Shown here one piece after another: positions 44,336 to 55,448 of a stretch of DNA of 64,000 nucleotides. A program made the translations under genes and the position numbers. The stretch's first letter is position 1; each line of letters opens with the position of its first letter. The DNA is from Methylomonas fluvii (GTDB taxonomy: Bacteria; Pseudomonadota; Gammaproteobacteria; Methylococcales; Methylomonadaceae). The stretch lies in contig NZ_JACXST010000002.1 in assembly GCF_014850975.1 (NCBI RefSeq), forward strand, positions 1,240,001 through 1,304,000, given 5' to 3'. Under the pieces are notes generated by a model. The model was not told the origin of the DNA. It saw only the letters and a list, made by a program, of their open reading frames with translations, and did not search any database.

Positions 44336-46189
44336 ATGAAGAAGCCTGTAAAAAACTGGCTGCTTGCTTCGACTGTAGCTACTTTACTTGCTGCACCAAC
44401 TGTCTCTACCGCTAACAGCGATGTTGAAAAACTGACACAAGACCCAGCCAACTGGGCTACATGGGGCGGCGACTACGCCGGCACACGTTACAGCAAACTG
44501 TCGCAAATCAACGCTCAAAACGTTAAAAACCTGCAACCAGCTTGGTCTTTTTCTACAGGTGTTTTGCGTGGTCATGAAGGCGGCCCTTTGGTTGTTAACG
44601 GCGTTATGTTCATCCACACTCCGTTCCCAAACACCGTTTACGCGATCGACCAAAAAACTAAAGCTGTCATCTGGGAATTCACCCCTACCATGGACGCTGA
44701 CGTAACCATCCCAGTGATGTGCTGCGATACCGTTAACCGTGGTCTGGCTTACGGCGACGGCAAAATCTTCCTGCAACAATCAGACACCGTACTGACTGCA
44801 CTGGATGCCAAAACCGGTAAACGCGTATGGAGCGTACAAAACGGCGACCCTAAATTGGGTATGACCAACACCAACGCACCTATCGTTGTTAAAGATAAAG
44901 TCATTACCGGTATTTCCGGCGGTGAGTTTGGTGTTCGCGGCTTCTTGGCTGCTTACAACATCCGTACCGGCCAATTGGATTGGAAAGGCTACAGCATGGG
45001 TCCGGATAAAGACACCTTGTTGAAACCCGGTAAATCTACCACCTGGCAAGATGGCAAAGTCACGCCTGTTGGCGCTGATTCAGGTACTAGCACCTGGAAA
45101 GGCGACCAATGGAAAATCGGCGGCGGCACCACCTGGGGTTGGTACTCTTACGATCCTAAACTGAACCTGGTTTACTACGGCTCAGGCAACCCATCTACTT
45201 GGAACCCTGTACAACGTCCAGGCGACAACAAATGGTCTATGTCATTGTGGGCGCGTGACGCCGACACCGGCGAAGTCAAATGGGTTTACCAAATGACTCC
45301 ACACGACGAATGGGACTATGACGGTATCAACGAAACCGTTCTGGTTGACCAAGAAGTCAAAGGCAAAATGCACAAAACCATCGTGCATTTCGACCGTAAC
45401 GGCTTCGGTTATACCCTGGACCGCGAAACCGGCGAACTGTTGGTTGCTGAGAAATTCGACAAATCGGTTAACTGGGCTTCTCACGTCGACCTGAAATCAG
45501 GCCGTCCTGAAGTTGTGCCTGAGTTTTCTACAGAGCATAACGGTGAAGACGTTAACACTGTAGGCACCTGCCCTGCGGCGTTGGGTTCTAAAAACCAACA
45601 ACCTGTTTCTTACTCTCCACAAACCGGCCTGTTCTATATTTCAGGCAACCACTTGTGCATGGAGTACGAACCGTTTGAAGTTTCATACACCGCTGGTCAA
45701 CCTTATGTAGGTGCAACCCTGTCTATGATGCCTGCCGGCGCTGACGTGCTGACTGGTAAAAAAGACGGCACCACCAACTTGGGTCAGTTCACCGCTTATG
45801 ACGCTAAAACCGGCAAAATCGCTTGGTCTAACAAAGAGCAGTTCTCTGTATGGTCAGGTTCGGTTGCTACTGCAGGCGGCGTCGTATTCTACGGCACCCT
45901 GGAAGGCTACCTGAAAGCAGTTGATGCTAAAACCGGTAAAGAATTGTACAAATTCAAAACCCCATCTGGCATCATCGGTAACGTCAATACCTGGGAATTC
46001 GAAGGCAAACAATACGTTGGCGTTCTGTCAGGTATCGGCGGTTGGGCTGGTATCGGTATCGCTGCCGGTATCGACGACGGTACTTCCGCATCCAGCTCAG
46101 AAGGCTTGGGCGCGGTAGGTGCTTACAGAAGCTTAAGCTCTTACACCAAGTTGGGTGGTACACTGACTGTGTTCGCTCTGCCTAACTAA
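44336..46189 (+). CDS. xoxF: lanthanide-dependent methanol dehydrogenase, PQQ quinoprotein
   Basis: 617 residues with a signal peptide (about 1-26) and an eight-blade propeller with repeated tryptophan-docking blocks. The start is fixed by AGGAGGA just before the ATG. The adjacent Cys pair in VMCCDT (about 128-129) forms the disulfide over PQQ. The metal site reads DEWDYDG: Asp327 is the catalytic base and Asp329, two residues on, is the extra Asp that marks XoxF and binds a lanthanide; MxaF has Ala there. It oxidises methanol (possibly on to formate) in the periplasm. Codon use is smooth, as for a highly expressed gene. No xoxG cytochrome gene is in the window. Confidence 0.97.
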   Translation: MKKPVKNWLLASTVATLLAAPTVSTANSDVEKLTQDPANWATWGGDYAGTRYSKLSQINAQNVKNLQPAWSFSTGVLRGHEGGPLVVNGVMFIHTPFPNTVYAIDQKTKAVIWEFTPTMDADVTIPVMCCDTVNRGLAYGDGKIFLQQSDTVLTALDAKTGKRVWSVQNGDPKLGMTNTNAPIVVKDKVITGISGGEFGVRGFLAAYNIRTGQLDWKGYSMGPDKDTLLKPGKSTTWQDGKVTPVGADSGTSTWKGDQWKIGGGTTWGWYSYDPKLNLVYYGSGNPSTWNPVQRPGDNKWSMSLWARDADTGEVKWVYQMTPHDEWDYDGINETVLVDQEVKGKMHKTIVHFDRNGFGYTLDRETGELLVAEKFDKSVNWASHVDLKSGRPEVVPEFSTEHNGEDVNTVGTCPAALGSKNQQPVSYSPQTGLFYISGNHLCMEYEPFEVSYTAGQPYVGATLSMMPAGADVLTGKKDGTTNLGQFTAYDAKTGKIAWSNKEQFSVWSGSVATAGGVVFYGTLEGYLKAVDAKTGKELYKFKTPSGIIGNVNTWEFEGKQYVGVLSGIGGWAGIGIAAGIDDGTSASSSEGLGAVGAYRSLSSYTKLGGTLTVFALPN

Positions 46190-46217
46190 GATCTAACCCG
46201 TTAGATTTCAGTAAAGC

Positions 46218-46251
46218 AAGCCTTGGCCGAGTAATCGGCCAAGGCTTTTTT
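46218..46251 (+). terminator. strong terminator after xoxF
   Basis: AAGCCTTGGCCGA-GTAA-TCGGCCAAGGCTT: a perfect 13-bp stem with a 4-base loop, running into T. It lies between xoxF and xoxJ, so most transcripts should end before xoxJ. Confidence 0.92.
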
Positions 46252-46282
46252 ACGTATAGACCCCAGCTAAAAGGAAACTGCG

Positions 46283-47140
46283 ATGAAAATGTTCTCAAAC
46301 GCCTCAAGACTGTTAATAACTGCGGCCTTGGCGGTAGCCACTATTTCCGTGAATGCCCAAGATAAATTCCGGGTTTGCGCCGACCCGTTAAACCCGCCCT
46401 ATTCGACCAAAGAACAGACCGGCTACGAAAACAAAATCGCCGCCCTATTTGCCGAACAGTTAGGACAGGAATTGGAATATACTTGGCTACCGGAAAGAAT
46501 CGGCTTTATCCGCAACACATTGAAAGCCGAGAACGATAACGGCGAAGGCTTTAAATGCGATGTAGTAATGGGCGTGCCAGCCGGCTACGATCTTACCGAT
46601 ACCAGCAAACCTTACTTCCATTCGACCTATGTACTACTAATTGCCAAAGGCCGCGGCTGGGACGATATTAAAGACAGCGCACAACTAGCCAATCTCCCAC
46701 TGGACAGGCAGGAAAAGCTGAAAATAGCAATGTTCGACCGCGGTCCAGGTACCGAATGGCTGCAAAAAAACGGCTTGCTGGAGCAAGGGATTCCCTACCA
46801 AAGCATGACCGGAGACAGCGAACACAACACCGCCATGCAAATCGAAAAAGACTTACGCGCCAAAAAAATAGACATGGTGATACTTTGGGGACCTATGGCG
46901 GGATATGTGCAATCGCAAGCCCCAAAAGGCAGTTATATTGCTATACCTATGCAATCTTCACCGGGCTTAAAGTTTGATTTTTCAATAGCCATGGGCCTGC
47001 GCCAAGGCGACAACAAACGCAAGCAACAACTGAATGATTTGATCGACAAAAACCTGGATAAAATCCAAGCCATCATCGCAAGTTACGACATCGCTGTATT
47101 GCCGCCCCCCGCAGACACCGGCAAAAAAGACGACGATTGA
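46283..47140 (+). CDS. xoxJ: XoxJ periplasmic binding protein
   Basis: 285 residues with a signal peptide (about 1-25, ending VNA). The domain FRVCADPLNPPYSTKEQTGYENKIAALFAEQLGQELEYTW is the quinoprotein dehydrogenase-associated solute-binding fold. XoxJ (like MxaJ) is thought to help activate or hold the apo-dehydrogenase or pass it PQQ, metal or cytochrome. The C-terminus is short and charged (GKKDDD). It is separated from xoxF by a strong terminator, so its level is probably set lower than that of xoxF. Confidence 0.92.
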   Translation: MKMFSNASRLLITAALAVATISVNAQDKFRVCADPLNPPYSTKEQTGYENKIAALFAEQLGQELEYTWLPERIGFIRNTLKAENDNGEGFKCDVVMGVPAGYDLTDTSKPYFHSTYVLLIAKGRGWDDIKDSAQLANLPLDRQEKLKIAMFDRGPGTEWLQKNGLLEQGIPYQSMTGDSEHNTAMQIEKDLRAKKIDMVILWGPMAGYVQSQAPKGSYIAIPMQSSPGLKFDFSIAMGLRQGDNKRKQQLNDLIDKNLDKIQAIIASYDIAVLPPPADTGKKDDD

Positions 47141-47155
47141 AATGCCCTTTAAGGT

Positions 47156-48628
47156 CTAACGTCCAAACAATCTAACCAGATGCGCAAAATGTCCGGCTTT
47201 ATCATCGGTTAATTGCGACCAATCGAACCGCCAGCGCCAATTTCCTTCGGTTGTGCCTGGCGTGTTCATCCGGTCAGGTGACCCGAGCTTGAGAATATCC
47301 TGCATCGGAATCACCGCCAGATTGGCGACAGACCCGAACGCAGCATGAATCAAAGCACTGGGCATAGGTAGGCTAGACCAACCAAGATAATCGTATATAC
47401 GCTGTTTCTCGCCATCATTAAGCCCTTCGAACCAACCCAGCGTGGTATCGTTATCGTGGGTACCGGTGTAGACCACGCTATTTTTTTGGTAATTGCAGGG
47501 CAAATAAGGATTGCGACTATCGTCGCCGAAAGCAAACTGCAAAATTTTCATCCCCGGCAAATCGAAATCGTCGCGCAAAGCTTCTACTTCTTCGGTAATA
47601 ATCCCAAGATCCTCTGCTACCAAGGACAGGGAGGCAAATTGCTCCTGAATAGCCGCCAGCAACTCAGCACCCGGCGCTTTAACCCAACACCCGTTGATGG
47701 CGGTATGCTCACTGGCCGGAATCTCCCATGCCGCCTCTAAGCCGCGAAAATGATCGATTCGCAAAATATCGAACATTTCGTACTGGGATTTGATTCTATC
47801 CAACCACCATTTAAAACCGGTTTTCTGCAAATATTTCCAGTCATAGTGCGGGTTCCCCCAACGCTGACCGTTCTCGGAGAAATAATCGGGCGGCACGCCG
47901 GCCACGGCATCCATTTCACCCAAATCGTTAAGTTTGAAGACCGCCCGGTTCGCCCAAACGTCGGCACTGTCGTACGACACAAAGATCGGAATGTCGCCAA
48001 ACATCAGTACGCCATGCTTGGCGGCGTAATCTTTCAACTCGTGCCATTGCCGGAAAAACACATACTGTTCGAATTTGATCGTTTCGATCACAGCCTTTAA
48101 TAACTGCTTCGATTCGTTCAGTGCGCCCGGCTCGCGTTGCTTCAGCGCATCCGGCCATTGATTCCAGCTTTTATGTCCAAACACATTACGCAAAGCGATG
48201 AACAAGGCAAAGTCGTCCAGCCAATCGGCCTTTTCCACGCAAAACTGTTTAAAATCGTGTTGCTGCTCGGCATCAGCCAAACTTTGAAAACCGTAAAAGG
48301 CTTTGGTGACCAGACAACTTTTGGTGTATTCGGCGTTGGTATGGCAATCGCCGCAACGGTCGGTAGTTTGCAGCCAACCCTTATCGGCTAGCCATTGAAT
48401 GTTAATCAAGGCAGGATTGCCGGCATGTGCCGACAAGCACTGATAAGGTGAACCGTCGCCATGGGTCATGCCCAGCGGCAAGGTCTGCCAGACAGTGGCA
48501 CCTATATCGTGCAGAAAATTGACAAAATTGAAGGCTTCCTTACCCAAATCACCACACTCTCCACGGCCCGGGAGCGATGTTATATGTAACAAAACACCTG
48601 CGCGGCGTTTATCCAAGAGAGCACCCAT
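47156..48628 (-). CDS. malQ: 4-alpha-glucanotransferase (amylomaltase)
   Basis: 490 residues, GH77. Motifs include GALLDKRRAGVLLHITSLPG at the start, GDIPIFVSYDSADVWANRAVF, the LRIDHFRGLEAAWEIP block with the nucleophile Asp, VAEDLG with the acid Glu and YTGTHDNDTTLGW. It rearranges linear maltodextrins during glycogen turnover. It lies 18 bases after a GH57 gene in the minus-strand arm of the glycogen cluster. Confidence 0.96.
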   Translation of the reverse strand: MGALLDKRRAGVLLHITSLPGRGECGDLGKEAFNFVNFLHDIGATVWQTLPLGMTHGDGSPYQCLSAHAGNPALINIQWLADKGWLQTTDRCGDCHTNAEYTKSCLVTKAFYGFQSLADAEQQHDFKQFCVEKADWLDDFALFIALRNVFGHKSWNQWPDALKQREPGALNESKQLLKAVIETIKFEQYVFFRQWHELKDYAAKHGVLMFGDIPIFVSYDSADVWANRAVFKLNDLGEMDAVAGVPPDYFSENGQRWGNPHYDWKYLQKTGFKWWLDRIKSQYEMFDILRIDHFRGLEAAWEIPASEHTAINGCWVKAPGAELLAAIQEQFASLSLVAEDLGIITEEVEALRDDFDLPGMKILQFAFGDDSRNPYLPCNYQKNSVVYTGTHDNDTTLGWFEGLNDGEKQRIYDYLGWSSLPMPSALIHAAFGSVANLAVIPMQDILKLGSPDRMNTPGTTEGNWRWRFDWSQLTDDKAGHFAHLVRLFGR

Positions 48629-48646
48629 GTTGTTTATTCCGTTTTA

Positions 48647-50338
48647 TTATATTTGAATTCCGCGCCGCATTGCGCCACCCATCACCGGGCTGCCGCTGCC
48701 TTGCGTAAACGACAAGGCCAGATAGGGCGGCGGCTCTTCGCCCAGCAAACGATAGAGATTGCTCAAATTAAGCCGATACTGTTTTTCAAAATCGCTGACC
48801 GCTTCCCCGGGATTATAATCACCGAACCACCAAAACCAATCCGACCCCTCGCAGACGCCCAATTGCACCTGGGCAGCAGCCAGTTGTTGCTCGGAGAGTT
48901 TGCCGTTGGCGACCGCTTTGTCGAAAGCGTTTTTGACATCAGCCAACATCTCCCAGCCGCAGTTCTTATCGGCATCGCCGATCCAGGTCGAAAACGTACC
49001 ATACACCCAACTACCGGCCACCAATTTCGGCAAGGCCCCGGATTGGGGAGCGGCGCTATCCAGATAGTCAGAAAAAGTGGTTAATTCGATACGCGGATGT
49101 TCGCTAAGCCGCTTATACAGCGCACTAAGAAAATGATACCCGTTATCCGGAAAATATTCCCAGGCATTTTCGCCATCCATGATTATCGAAACCAGGGGCG
49201 TCTGTGGCTCATAATCGGCGATATTTTCCAAGTGCTGAATCAGATCGGCCACCGCATCATCGGCATGCCATTTTGAATATTCAAATCCGATTAAATCCGA
49301 CAAGCCGTCGTCGCGGAAAAAACAGGCGATCTCCGCGGCACCCAACTTAAAGGGGCGATGCACAGCAACCGCTTCGCCAACCGCACTGGCGCGTATGCTG
49401 TTATGCAAGACATTACCGCCACTGGCCGCCCATTTGAAACCAAAATCAGCTAACACTTCCAGGGTACGCTGACTGATACTGCCCTCGGACGGCCAGCAAC
49501 CTTGCGGTTCAAAACCGAAAAAATGCCGAAAAGTCGCCAAGCCTTTTTGCAAATGCCAACGCACGCGCTCTTCTCCGCCGGGGTAATGACTAATACCCGG
49601 CAAGGTTACGCCAGGCATTGCCTCGCGAGCACTGCCTATCTCAAGCATCAACGGCATGATCGGATGCGCATAAGGCGTCACCGACAATTCGATGCGGCCT
49701 TTTCTGGCCAAAGCTTTGTAGCGGTAGATAACTTTCGACAACAGATCGCGGATAATTTCAACAATCTCGATCCGATCATGCAGACTAAAGCCGTTGCCTT
49801 TTTCGATTAAGCGTTTGACACGGTTATCGTTGAGTTTGACCGTCTCGCCCATCCAGACCAAGTGATACCAGACCAAAATGTCGGAAATAAATTGCGCATT
49901 CAGGTAATTGACTGAGTCCTGGTGAGCTTCAAACCAGTTGGCCATATCGATTAGCTTACGAAAAGCCGGGTAGCGTTCTATCTGCCGCTCCCGGTTGGCT
50001 TTCCGGCAATCCCGCAACAACTTTAAGCGTTTCTCCGGATCGGCGGAAACCGACGGTTCGACCAAAGCCGCCAGCAAGGGGTCCTTGATGGCAATTCTGT
50101 CGTGCAAATAGCCGCTGACCTGATTGGAATAATCTTCGATCTGCTCCAGTAGGATAGGCGCAAAATTCACTACCGCTTTGGCCCCCGGCACGGCTTCCAG
50201 GTGCGCGACCATATCCACATAATCCTTGATCACATGCAAATAGGTCCACGGCAGCTTGAATTCGCCGCTCTGCATGTCGCGGTACTCCGGCTGGTGCATG
50301 TGCCAGCACAGCACCAGCTTAAGCTTTTTATCGGACAT
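48647..50338 (-). CDS. glycoside hydrolase family 57 protein
   Basis: 563 residues. The N-terminus [14 protein letters not shown] is the GH57 HxHQPxY motif. Later [14 protein letters not shown] and [13 protein letters not shown] fit catalytic and acid-base regions. GH57 enzymes include alpha-amylases, amylopullulanases and some branching enzymes. Its 5' end overlaps glgC by 11 bases, so the two are translated together. In this cluster it probably trims or reshapes glycogen. Confidence 0.92.
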   Translation of the reverse strand: MSDKKLKLVLCWHMHQPEYRDMQSGEFKLPWTYLHVIKDYVDMVAHLEAVPGAKAVVNFAPILLEQIEDYSNQVSGYLHDRIAIKDPLLAALVEPSVSADPEKRLKLLRDCRKANRERQIERYPAFRKLIDMANWFEAHQDSVNYLNAQFISDILVWYHLVWMGETVKLNDNRVKRLIEKGNGFSLHDRIEIVEIIRDLLSKVIYRYKALARKGRIELSVTPYAHPIMPLMLEIGSAREAMPGVTLPGISHYPGGEERVRWHLQKGLATFRHFFGFEPQGCWPSEGSISQRTLEVLADFGFKWAASGGNVLHNSIRASAVGEAVAVHRPFKLGAAEIACFFRDDGLSDLIGFEYSKWHADDAVADLIQHLENIADYEPQTPLVSIIMDGENAWEYFPDNGYHFLSALYKRLSEHPRIELTTFSDYLDSAAPQSGALPKLVAGSWVYGTFSTWIGDADKNCGWEMLADVKNAFDKAVANGKLSEQQLAAAQVQLGVCEGSDWFWWFGDYNPGEAVSDFEKQYRLNLSNLYRLLGEEPPPYLALSFTQGSGSPVMGGAMRRGIQI

Positions 50339-51608
50339 AGTTCCGTCTTTGTCCGAGCATATCGGATGTCACCAACACCACGCCGCCCTCGCTGACGTGA
50401 AAGCGCTTTTCGTCTTCCGCCCTGTCCTCGCCGATAACGGTACCTTCCGGTATCTGACAACCTTTTTCGATGATGGCTTTGGTAATCCGACAGTGTCGGC
50501 CGATATTCACCTCGGGCAATACCACCGAATCCTGCACGGAGCTGTATGAATTGACCCGCACCATAGAAAACAGCAGGGAGTGGCGCACCGTGGCGCCGGA
50601 AATTACGCAACCGCCGGAGACCATGGAGTCAATCGCCTGACCGCGTCTATCGTCGTCGTCGAACACGAATTTAGCCGGCGGGGTTTGCGCTTGATAAGTC
50701 CAGATCGGCCAAGTATTGTCGTATAGATTCATATCGGGTTTAACGCCGACCAATTCCATATTGGCCGCCCAATAGGCATCAATGGTCCCCACATCGCGCC
50801 AGTAACTTTGCTGGCCGCTTTGTAAATCCAGGAACGGATAGGCGTTGACCCGGTATTTTTCGATCACTGATGGAATGATGTCCTTACCAAAATCACGGCT
50901 GGAGCCTTTGGTATCGGCATCTTTGATCAGTTGTTCGAACAAGAAGCCAGCATTGAAAATATAAATACCCATGGAAGCCAGCGCGGTGTTTTCCCGGCCA
51001 GGCATCACAGGCGGATTTTCAGGCTTTTCCACAAACGCCTTCACCCGGCGATTTTCATCCACGTGCATCACACCAAACGCTTTGGCGTCTTCCAGCGACA
51101 CTTCGATGCAGCCTATCGTCAGATCGGCCTTGTTGGCAACATGATCGGCCAGCATCACCGAATAGTCCATCTTGTAAATATGATCGCCGGCCAGTACCAA
51201 TACAAACTCAGGATTGCGGGCCCGCAGGATGTCGATGTTTTGGTAAATCGCGTCAGCAGTACCTTGGTACCAGGAATGTTCGTCATGCCGTTGTTGCGCC
51301 GGCATCAAATCGACATATTCACCAAACTCGCCGCGCAAAAAGCCCCAGCCTTGTTGAATGTGGCGAATTAGCGAATCCGCCTTATACTGGGTAAGGATAC
51401 CAATCTTGCGGATGTCGGAGTTGATACAGTTGGATAGAGGAAAGTCGATGATACGGAATTTACCGCCAAACGGCACCGCCGGCTTGGCCCGCCAGTCGGT
51501 CATATCCTTCAGCCGCGATCCGCGTCCGCCAGCCAGAATTAACGCAATGGTGTTGCGGGTTAAATCATTGACCCGTCTCTCCGTTTGATGTGTATCGACG
51601 ACTGACAT
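50328..51608 (-). CDS. glgC: glucose-1-phosphate adenylyltransferase
   Basis: 426 residues. The nucleotide motif is [39 protein letters not shown]. The substrate site FVEKPENPP and the left-handed beta-helix domain ([31 protein letters not shown]) follow. It makes ADP-glucose, the controlled step of glycogen synthesis. AGAGGA precedes the ATG. It is divergent from glgB across a 215-base promoter region. Confidence 0.97.
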   Translation of the reverse strand: MSVVDTHQTERRVNDLTRNTIALILAGGRGSRLKDMTDWRAKPAVPFGGKFRIIDFPLSNCINSDIRKIGILTQYKADSLIRHIQQGWGFLRGEFGEYVDLMPAQQRHDEHSWYQGTADAIYQNIDILRARNPEFVLVLAGDHIYKMDYSVMLADHVANKADLTIGCIEVSLEDAKAFGVMHVDENRRVKAFVEKPENPPVMPGRENTALASMGIYIFNAGFLFEQLIKDADTKGSSRDFGKDIIPSVIEKYRVNAYPFLDLQSGQQSYWRDVGTIDAYWAANMELVGVKPDMNLYDNTWPIWTYQAQTPPAKFVFDDDDRRGQAIDSMVSGGCVISGATVRHSLLFSMVRVNSYSSVQDSVVLPEVNIGRHCRITKAIIEKGCQIPEGTVIGEDRAEDEKRFHVSEGGVVLVTSDMLGQRRNYVR

Positions 51609-51823
51609 GTGTATCCTCTTTCAATTAAATAAACTGTACCGCCCCAAACCGGCTGCAACCGACATTTCACAGATTTCTCTACCTGCCACTTGCCGCGTAG
51701 AGCCATTATCGTTACTCTTCACGGAAAAGTAAAAACTCAAGCGATTTGATGCTGAAAAGTCGGTCATTACCAAAATTGCTATTCCTGCCAACCGATAACT
51801 AACTATAACTGAGGCATTGCAAA

Positions 51824-54004
51824 ATGAACAAGCCAAGCAAAACCAACACGCTTGATTCAGAACTAATAAAACTCACCGAAGCAAAGCATCACGATCCTTT
51901 CGCCCTGCTAGGCCGTCATGGACAAGGCCGCGATAATGTCATCAGAGTGTATTTGCCCTATGCGGAAACCGTAAGAATCAACAGCCCAAAAGGCCCTGAA
52001 TTCTCTCGTACTCCCGACACCGATTTTTTCGAATACCATCCGGGCAACGAAGCCATCCCTGAGCATTACCCATTATTTTGGACGGATAAGGACGGCTATG
52101 ACCATCAACACTACGATCCGTACTGCTTCGGCCCGGTGCTGCCGGAATTCGACCAGCATCTGTTTGCCGAAGGCCGGCATTGGCATATCTATCAAAAGCT
52201 GGGCTCGCATCTACACAGCGTAGCCGATATTCCCGGCGTGCATTTTGCGGTCTGGGCACCGAACGCACAGCGGGTCAGCGTGATCGGCGACTTCAATCGC
52301 TGGGACGGCCGCTGCCATCCGATGCGCAGCCTGGGCAGTAGCGGCATCTGGGAAATTTTCATTCCAGGCTTGACCGTCGGCTGCCTGTACAAGTTTGAAA
52401 TTCTGAATCGCCACACCGGCCAACTGCTAGTCAAAACCGACCCTTACGGCCAGCAATTTGAATTCCGTCCGCAAACCGCCGCGATTGTCACAGCAGAAGA
52501 CAGTTATACCTGGCAAGACGGCAGCTGGATGGATCACCGTCCGCAGCACGATTGGCTGCATCAGCCGATGTCGATTTACGAGGTACACCTAGGCTCCTGG
52601 CGGCGCGACCATCGCGGCAATTTCCTGAATTACCGGGAACTGGCCGAGCAATTGGTGGATTACGTCAAGGAATTGGGCTTTACTCATATCGAGCTGTTGC
52701 CGGTCACCGAGCATCCGCTGGACATTTCCTGGGGTTATCAAACCACTGGTTATTTTGCGCCGACCAGTCGTCACGGCACCCCTGACGATTTCCGCTATTT
52801 CGTCGATCATTGCCATCAAAACGGCATCGGCGTGATTTTGGATTGGGTGCCCGCCCACTTTCCAAAAGACAGCTTCGCGTTGGGCCGCTTCGACGGCACG
52901 CCGCTGTACGAACACGAAGACCCGCGCAAGGGCGAGCACCGCGATTGGGGCACCTTGATTTACAACTACAGCCGCAACGAAGTGAAAAACTTCCTGCTGT
53001 CCAGCGCTTTCTTCTGGTTGGAGGAATTCCATCTGGACGGCCTGCGGGTTGATGCGGTGGCCTCGATGTTGTATCTGGATTATTCCCGCGACGCCAACGA
53101 CTGGATTCCCAACATGTACGGCGGCAACGAAAACCTGGAAGCCATCGACTTCCTGCGTCAGATGAATACCGTCACCCACGAGCAGCATCCCGGCACGGTG
53201 ATCATGGCGGAGGAATCGACTTCTTGGCCGCAAGTCACTCGCCCGACCTGGACCGGAGGCTTGGGTTTCTCGATGAAGTGGAACATGGGCTGGATGCACG
53301 ACATTCTGCATTACATGCAGGAGCAACCGATTCATCGCTCATACCACCATGATTCTCTGACTTTCGGCCTGCTTTACGCATTTACCGAAAATTTTGTACT
53401 GCCGTTTTCGCACGACGAAGTGGTGCACGGCAAAGGCTCGATGTTGAATAAGATGCCAGGCGATGAATGGCAGCGCTTTGCCAATTTGCGCCTGCTGTAT
53501 ACGATGATGTTTACCTATCCAGGCAAAAAATTGTTGTTCATGGGCTGCGAATTCGGTCAAGGCACCGAGTGGAGTTGCAACCGCACCCTGGATTGGTACG
53601 TATTGGATTATGCGCATCACAAAGGCCTGCAAACCCTGGTGAAAGACTTGAATAAGCTCTATGCCAACCATGCCGCCCTGCACCGTTACGACTTCGACCA
53701 TCACGGATTTGAATGGATAGATTGCCACGACTATCAACAATCTATCATTAGTTATCGCCGCAAATCGGCGCATGAAGATTTGATCGTGATCCTGAACTTC
53801 ACCCCGGTACCACGCGAAAGTTACCGGATCGGCGTACCCAATCCAGGCACTTACTACGAAATCTTCAACTCGGATTCGCAGTATTACGACGGCAGCAACA
53901 CCGGCAATGGCGCGGTGCTCTCCGAACCGCAACCATGGATGAACCAAGACCACTCCATTTCCGTCACCTTGCCGCCCCTGGCCGGCATCATTTTGAAAAT
54001 GTAG
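51824..54004 (+). CDS. glgB: 1,4-alpha-glucan branching enzyme
   Basis: 726 residues, GH13. It has a CBM48 N-terminal module ([26 protein letters not shown], about 135-160) after another N-terminal beta domain, then the barrel motifs [24 protein letters not shown] (nucleophile Asp), MAEEST (acid Glu) and [12 protein letters not shown]. It forms alpha-1,6 branches. glgA follows 10 bases on. GAGG lies before the ATG. Confidence 0.98.
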   Translation: MNKPSKTNTLDSELIKLTEAKHHDPFALLGRHGQGRDNVIRVYLPYAETVRINSPKGPEFSRTPDTDFFEYHPGNEAIPEHYPLFWTDKDGYDHQHYDPYCFGPVLPEFDQHLFAEGRHWHIYQKLGSHLHSVADIPGVHFAVWAPNAQRVSVIGDFNRWDGRCHPMRSLGSSGIWEIFIPGLTVGCLYKFEILNRHTGQLLVKTDPYGQQFEFRPQTAAIVTAEDSYTWQDGSWMDHRPQHDWLHQPMSIYEVHLGSWRRDHRGNFLNYRELAEQLVDYVKELGFTHIELLPVTEHPLDISWGYQTTGYFAPTSRHGTPDDFRYFVDHCHQNGIGVILDWVPAHFPKDSFALGRFDGTPLYEHEDPRKGEHRDWGTLIYNYSRNEVKNFLLSSAFFWLEEFHLDGLRVDAVASMLYLDYSRDANDWIPNMYGGNENLEAIDFLRQMNTVTHEQHPGTVIMAEESTSWPQVTRPTWTGGLGFSMKWNMGWMHDILHYMQEQPIHRSYHHDSLTFGLLYAFTENFVLPFSHDEVVHGKGSMLNKMPGDEWQRFANLRLLYTMMFTYPGKKLLFMGCEFGQGTEWSCNRTLDWYVLDYAHHKGLQTLVKDLNKLYANHAALHRYDFDHHGFEWIDCHDYQQSIISYRRKSAHEDLIVILNFTPVPRESYRIGVPNPGTYYEIFNSDSQYYDGSNTGNGAVLSEPQPWMNQDHSISVTLPPLAGIILKM

Positions 54005-54014
54005 TTTTATCGCC

Positions 54015-55448
54015 ATGAAAAAAATTCTGTTCGCGAGCAGCGAAACCCATCCGTTGATCAAGACCGGCGGCCTGGCGGATGTCGCCGGCAGCCTGCCTCT
54101 GGCCCTGGCCGAATTGGGCCAGGACGTGCGTATCATCATGCCCAATTACCAGGGCATCAAGAACTGTGAGCCCGGCCGCTACCTATGCACGGTGCGGGTC
54201 AACAATTGCGACGTCAATCTTTTGGAAACGCGCTTGCCGGACAGCGATGTCATCGTCTGGCTGGTTGACTACCCACCGTTCTTCAATTTTCCCGGTAATC
54301 CGTATCTCGATGAAGCCGGGCGACCCTGGCCGAACATCGGTGAGCGCTTTGCACTGTTCTGCCGCATCATCGTGGAAGTGGCCACCAACCGGGCTTATTT
54401 AGACTGGCACGCCGACATCGTGCATTGCAACGATTGGCAAACCGGCTTGGTGCCGGCACTGCTGTCATTGGAACCCAACCCGCCGGCGACGATTTTTACC
54501 ATTCACAATATGGCCTACCAAGGGCTGTTTCCCGGCAGCACCTACGCCCAGTTAAATCTACCAGGACAATTACTACACCCGGATGGCCTGGAATTCCACG
54601 GCATGCTGTCCTTTATCAAGGGCGGGTTGAGCTATTCCGACCGTATTACCACGGTGAGTCCCACTTATGCCCAGGAGATCCAAACTCCTGAATTCGGTTA
54701 CGGCTTGGAAGGTCTGTTGGCGCATAAACAAAGCCAGTTACGCGGCATTTTGAACGGCATTGATGTGTCGGTCTGGAATCCGGCGAACGACGCCTATATT
54801 GCAAAGCCTTTCAGCGTCGATACGCTAAAAGACAAGCAAATCAATAAAGCGGCGCTCCAACAACAACTGGGCTTGCCGGTGGAATCGGAAACTCCTTTGT
54901 TTGGCTTGATTGGCCGCCTGGTCGAGCAAAAAGGTATCGATCTAGTACTAAGCTGTTTACAGGAGATGACCACCCTACCCTTGCAATTTGCCTTACTGGG
55001 CAGCGGCGATAAAAGCATCGAATACCGCCTGCAGGAATTTGCCCGCCTATATCCGGAAAAAGTATCCATCACCATTGGCTACGACGAACGCTTGGCGCAT
55101 CAAATCGAAGCCGGCGCAGACATCTTCCTGATGCCTTCGCGCTTCGAACCTTGCGGCTTAAATCAAATGTACAGCCAATGCTATGGCACGATACCTATCG
55201 TCAGAAAAACCGGCGGTTTGGCGGACACTGTAGTCGACGCACTGCCGGAAAGTATTGCCAACGGCAGCGCCAGCGGCATCTCGTTTAACGATGCGTCGGC
55301 GGCCGCACTGATAGAAGCCATCAAACGCAGCCTGGTGTTATTCCACAACCGACCGGTCTGGAAGAAAATTCAACGTAATGCCATGCTTAAGGATTTCTCC
55401 TGGCAAAACAGTGCGAATCAATATCTAGCACTTTACAATGAAATCTAG
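54015..55448 (+). CDS. glgA: glycogen synthase, ADP-glucose type
   Basis: 477 residues, GT5. N-terminal KTGGLADVAGSLP binds ADP-glucose, the HNMAYQG block and the second Rossmann domain (IGRLVEQKGIDL, PSRFEPCGLNQMYSQCYGTIPIVRKTGGLADTV) are as in the family. It extends glycogen chains. It is downstream of glgB, and its last 11 bases overlap the next gene, which is thus translationally joined to the glycogen cluster. Confidence 0.98.
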   Translation: MKKILFASSETHPLIKTGGLADVAGSLPLALAELGQDVRIIMPNYQGIKNCEPGRYLCTVRVNNCDVNLLETRLPDSDVIVWLVDYPPFFNFPGNPYLDEAGRPWPNIGERFALFCRIIVEVATNRAYLDWHADIVHCNDWQTGLVPALLSLEPNPPATIFTIHNMAYQGLFPGSTYAQLNLPGQLLHPDGLEFHGMLSFIKGGLSYSDRITTVSPTYAQEIQTPEFGYGLEGLLAHKQSQLRGILNGIDVSVWNPANDAYIAKPFSVDTLKDKQINKAALQQQLGLPVESETPLFGLIGRLVEQKGIDLVLSCLQEMTTLPLQFALLGSGDKSIEYRLQEFARLYPEKVSITIGYDERLAHQIEAGADIFLMPSRFEPCGLNQMYSQCYGTIPIVRKTGGLADTVVDALPESIANGSASGISFNDASAAALIEAIKRSLVLFHNRPVWKKIQRNAMLKDFSWQNSANQYLALYNEI

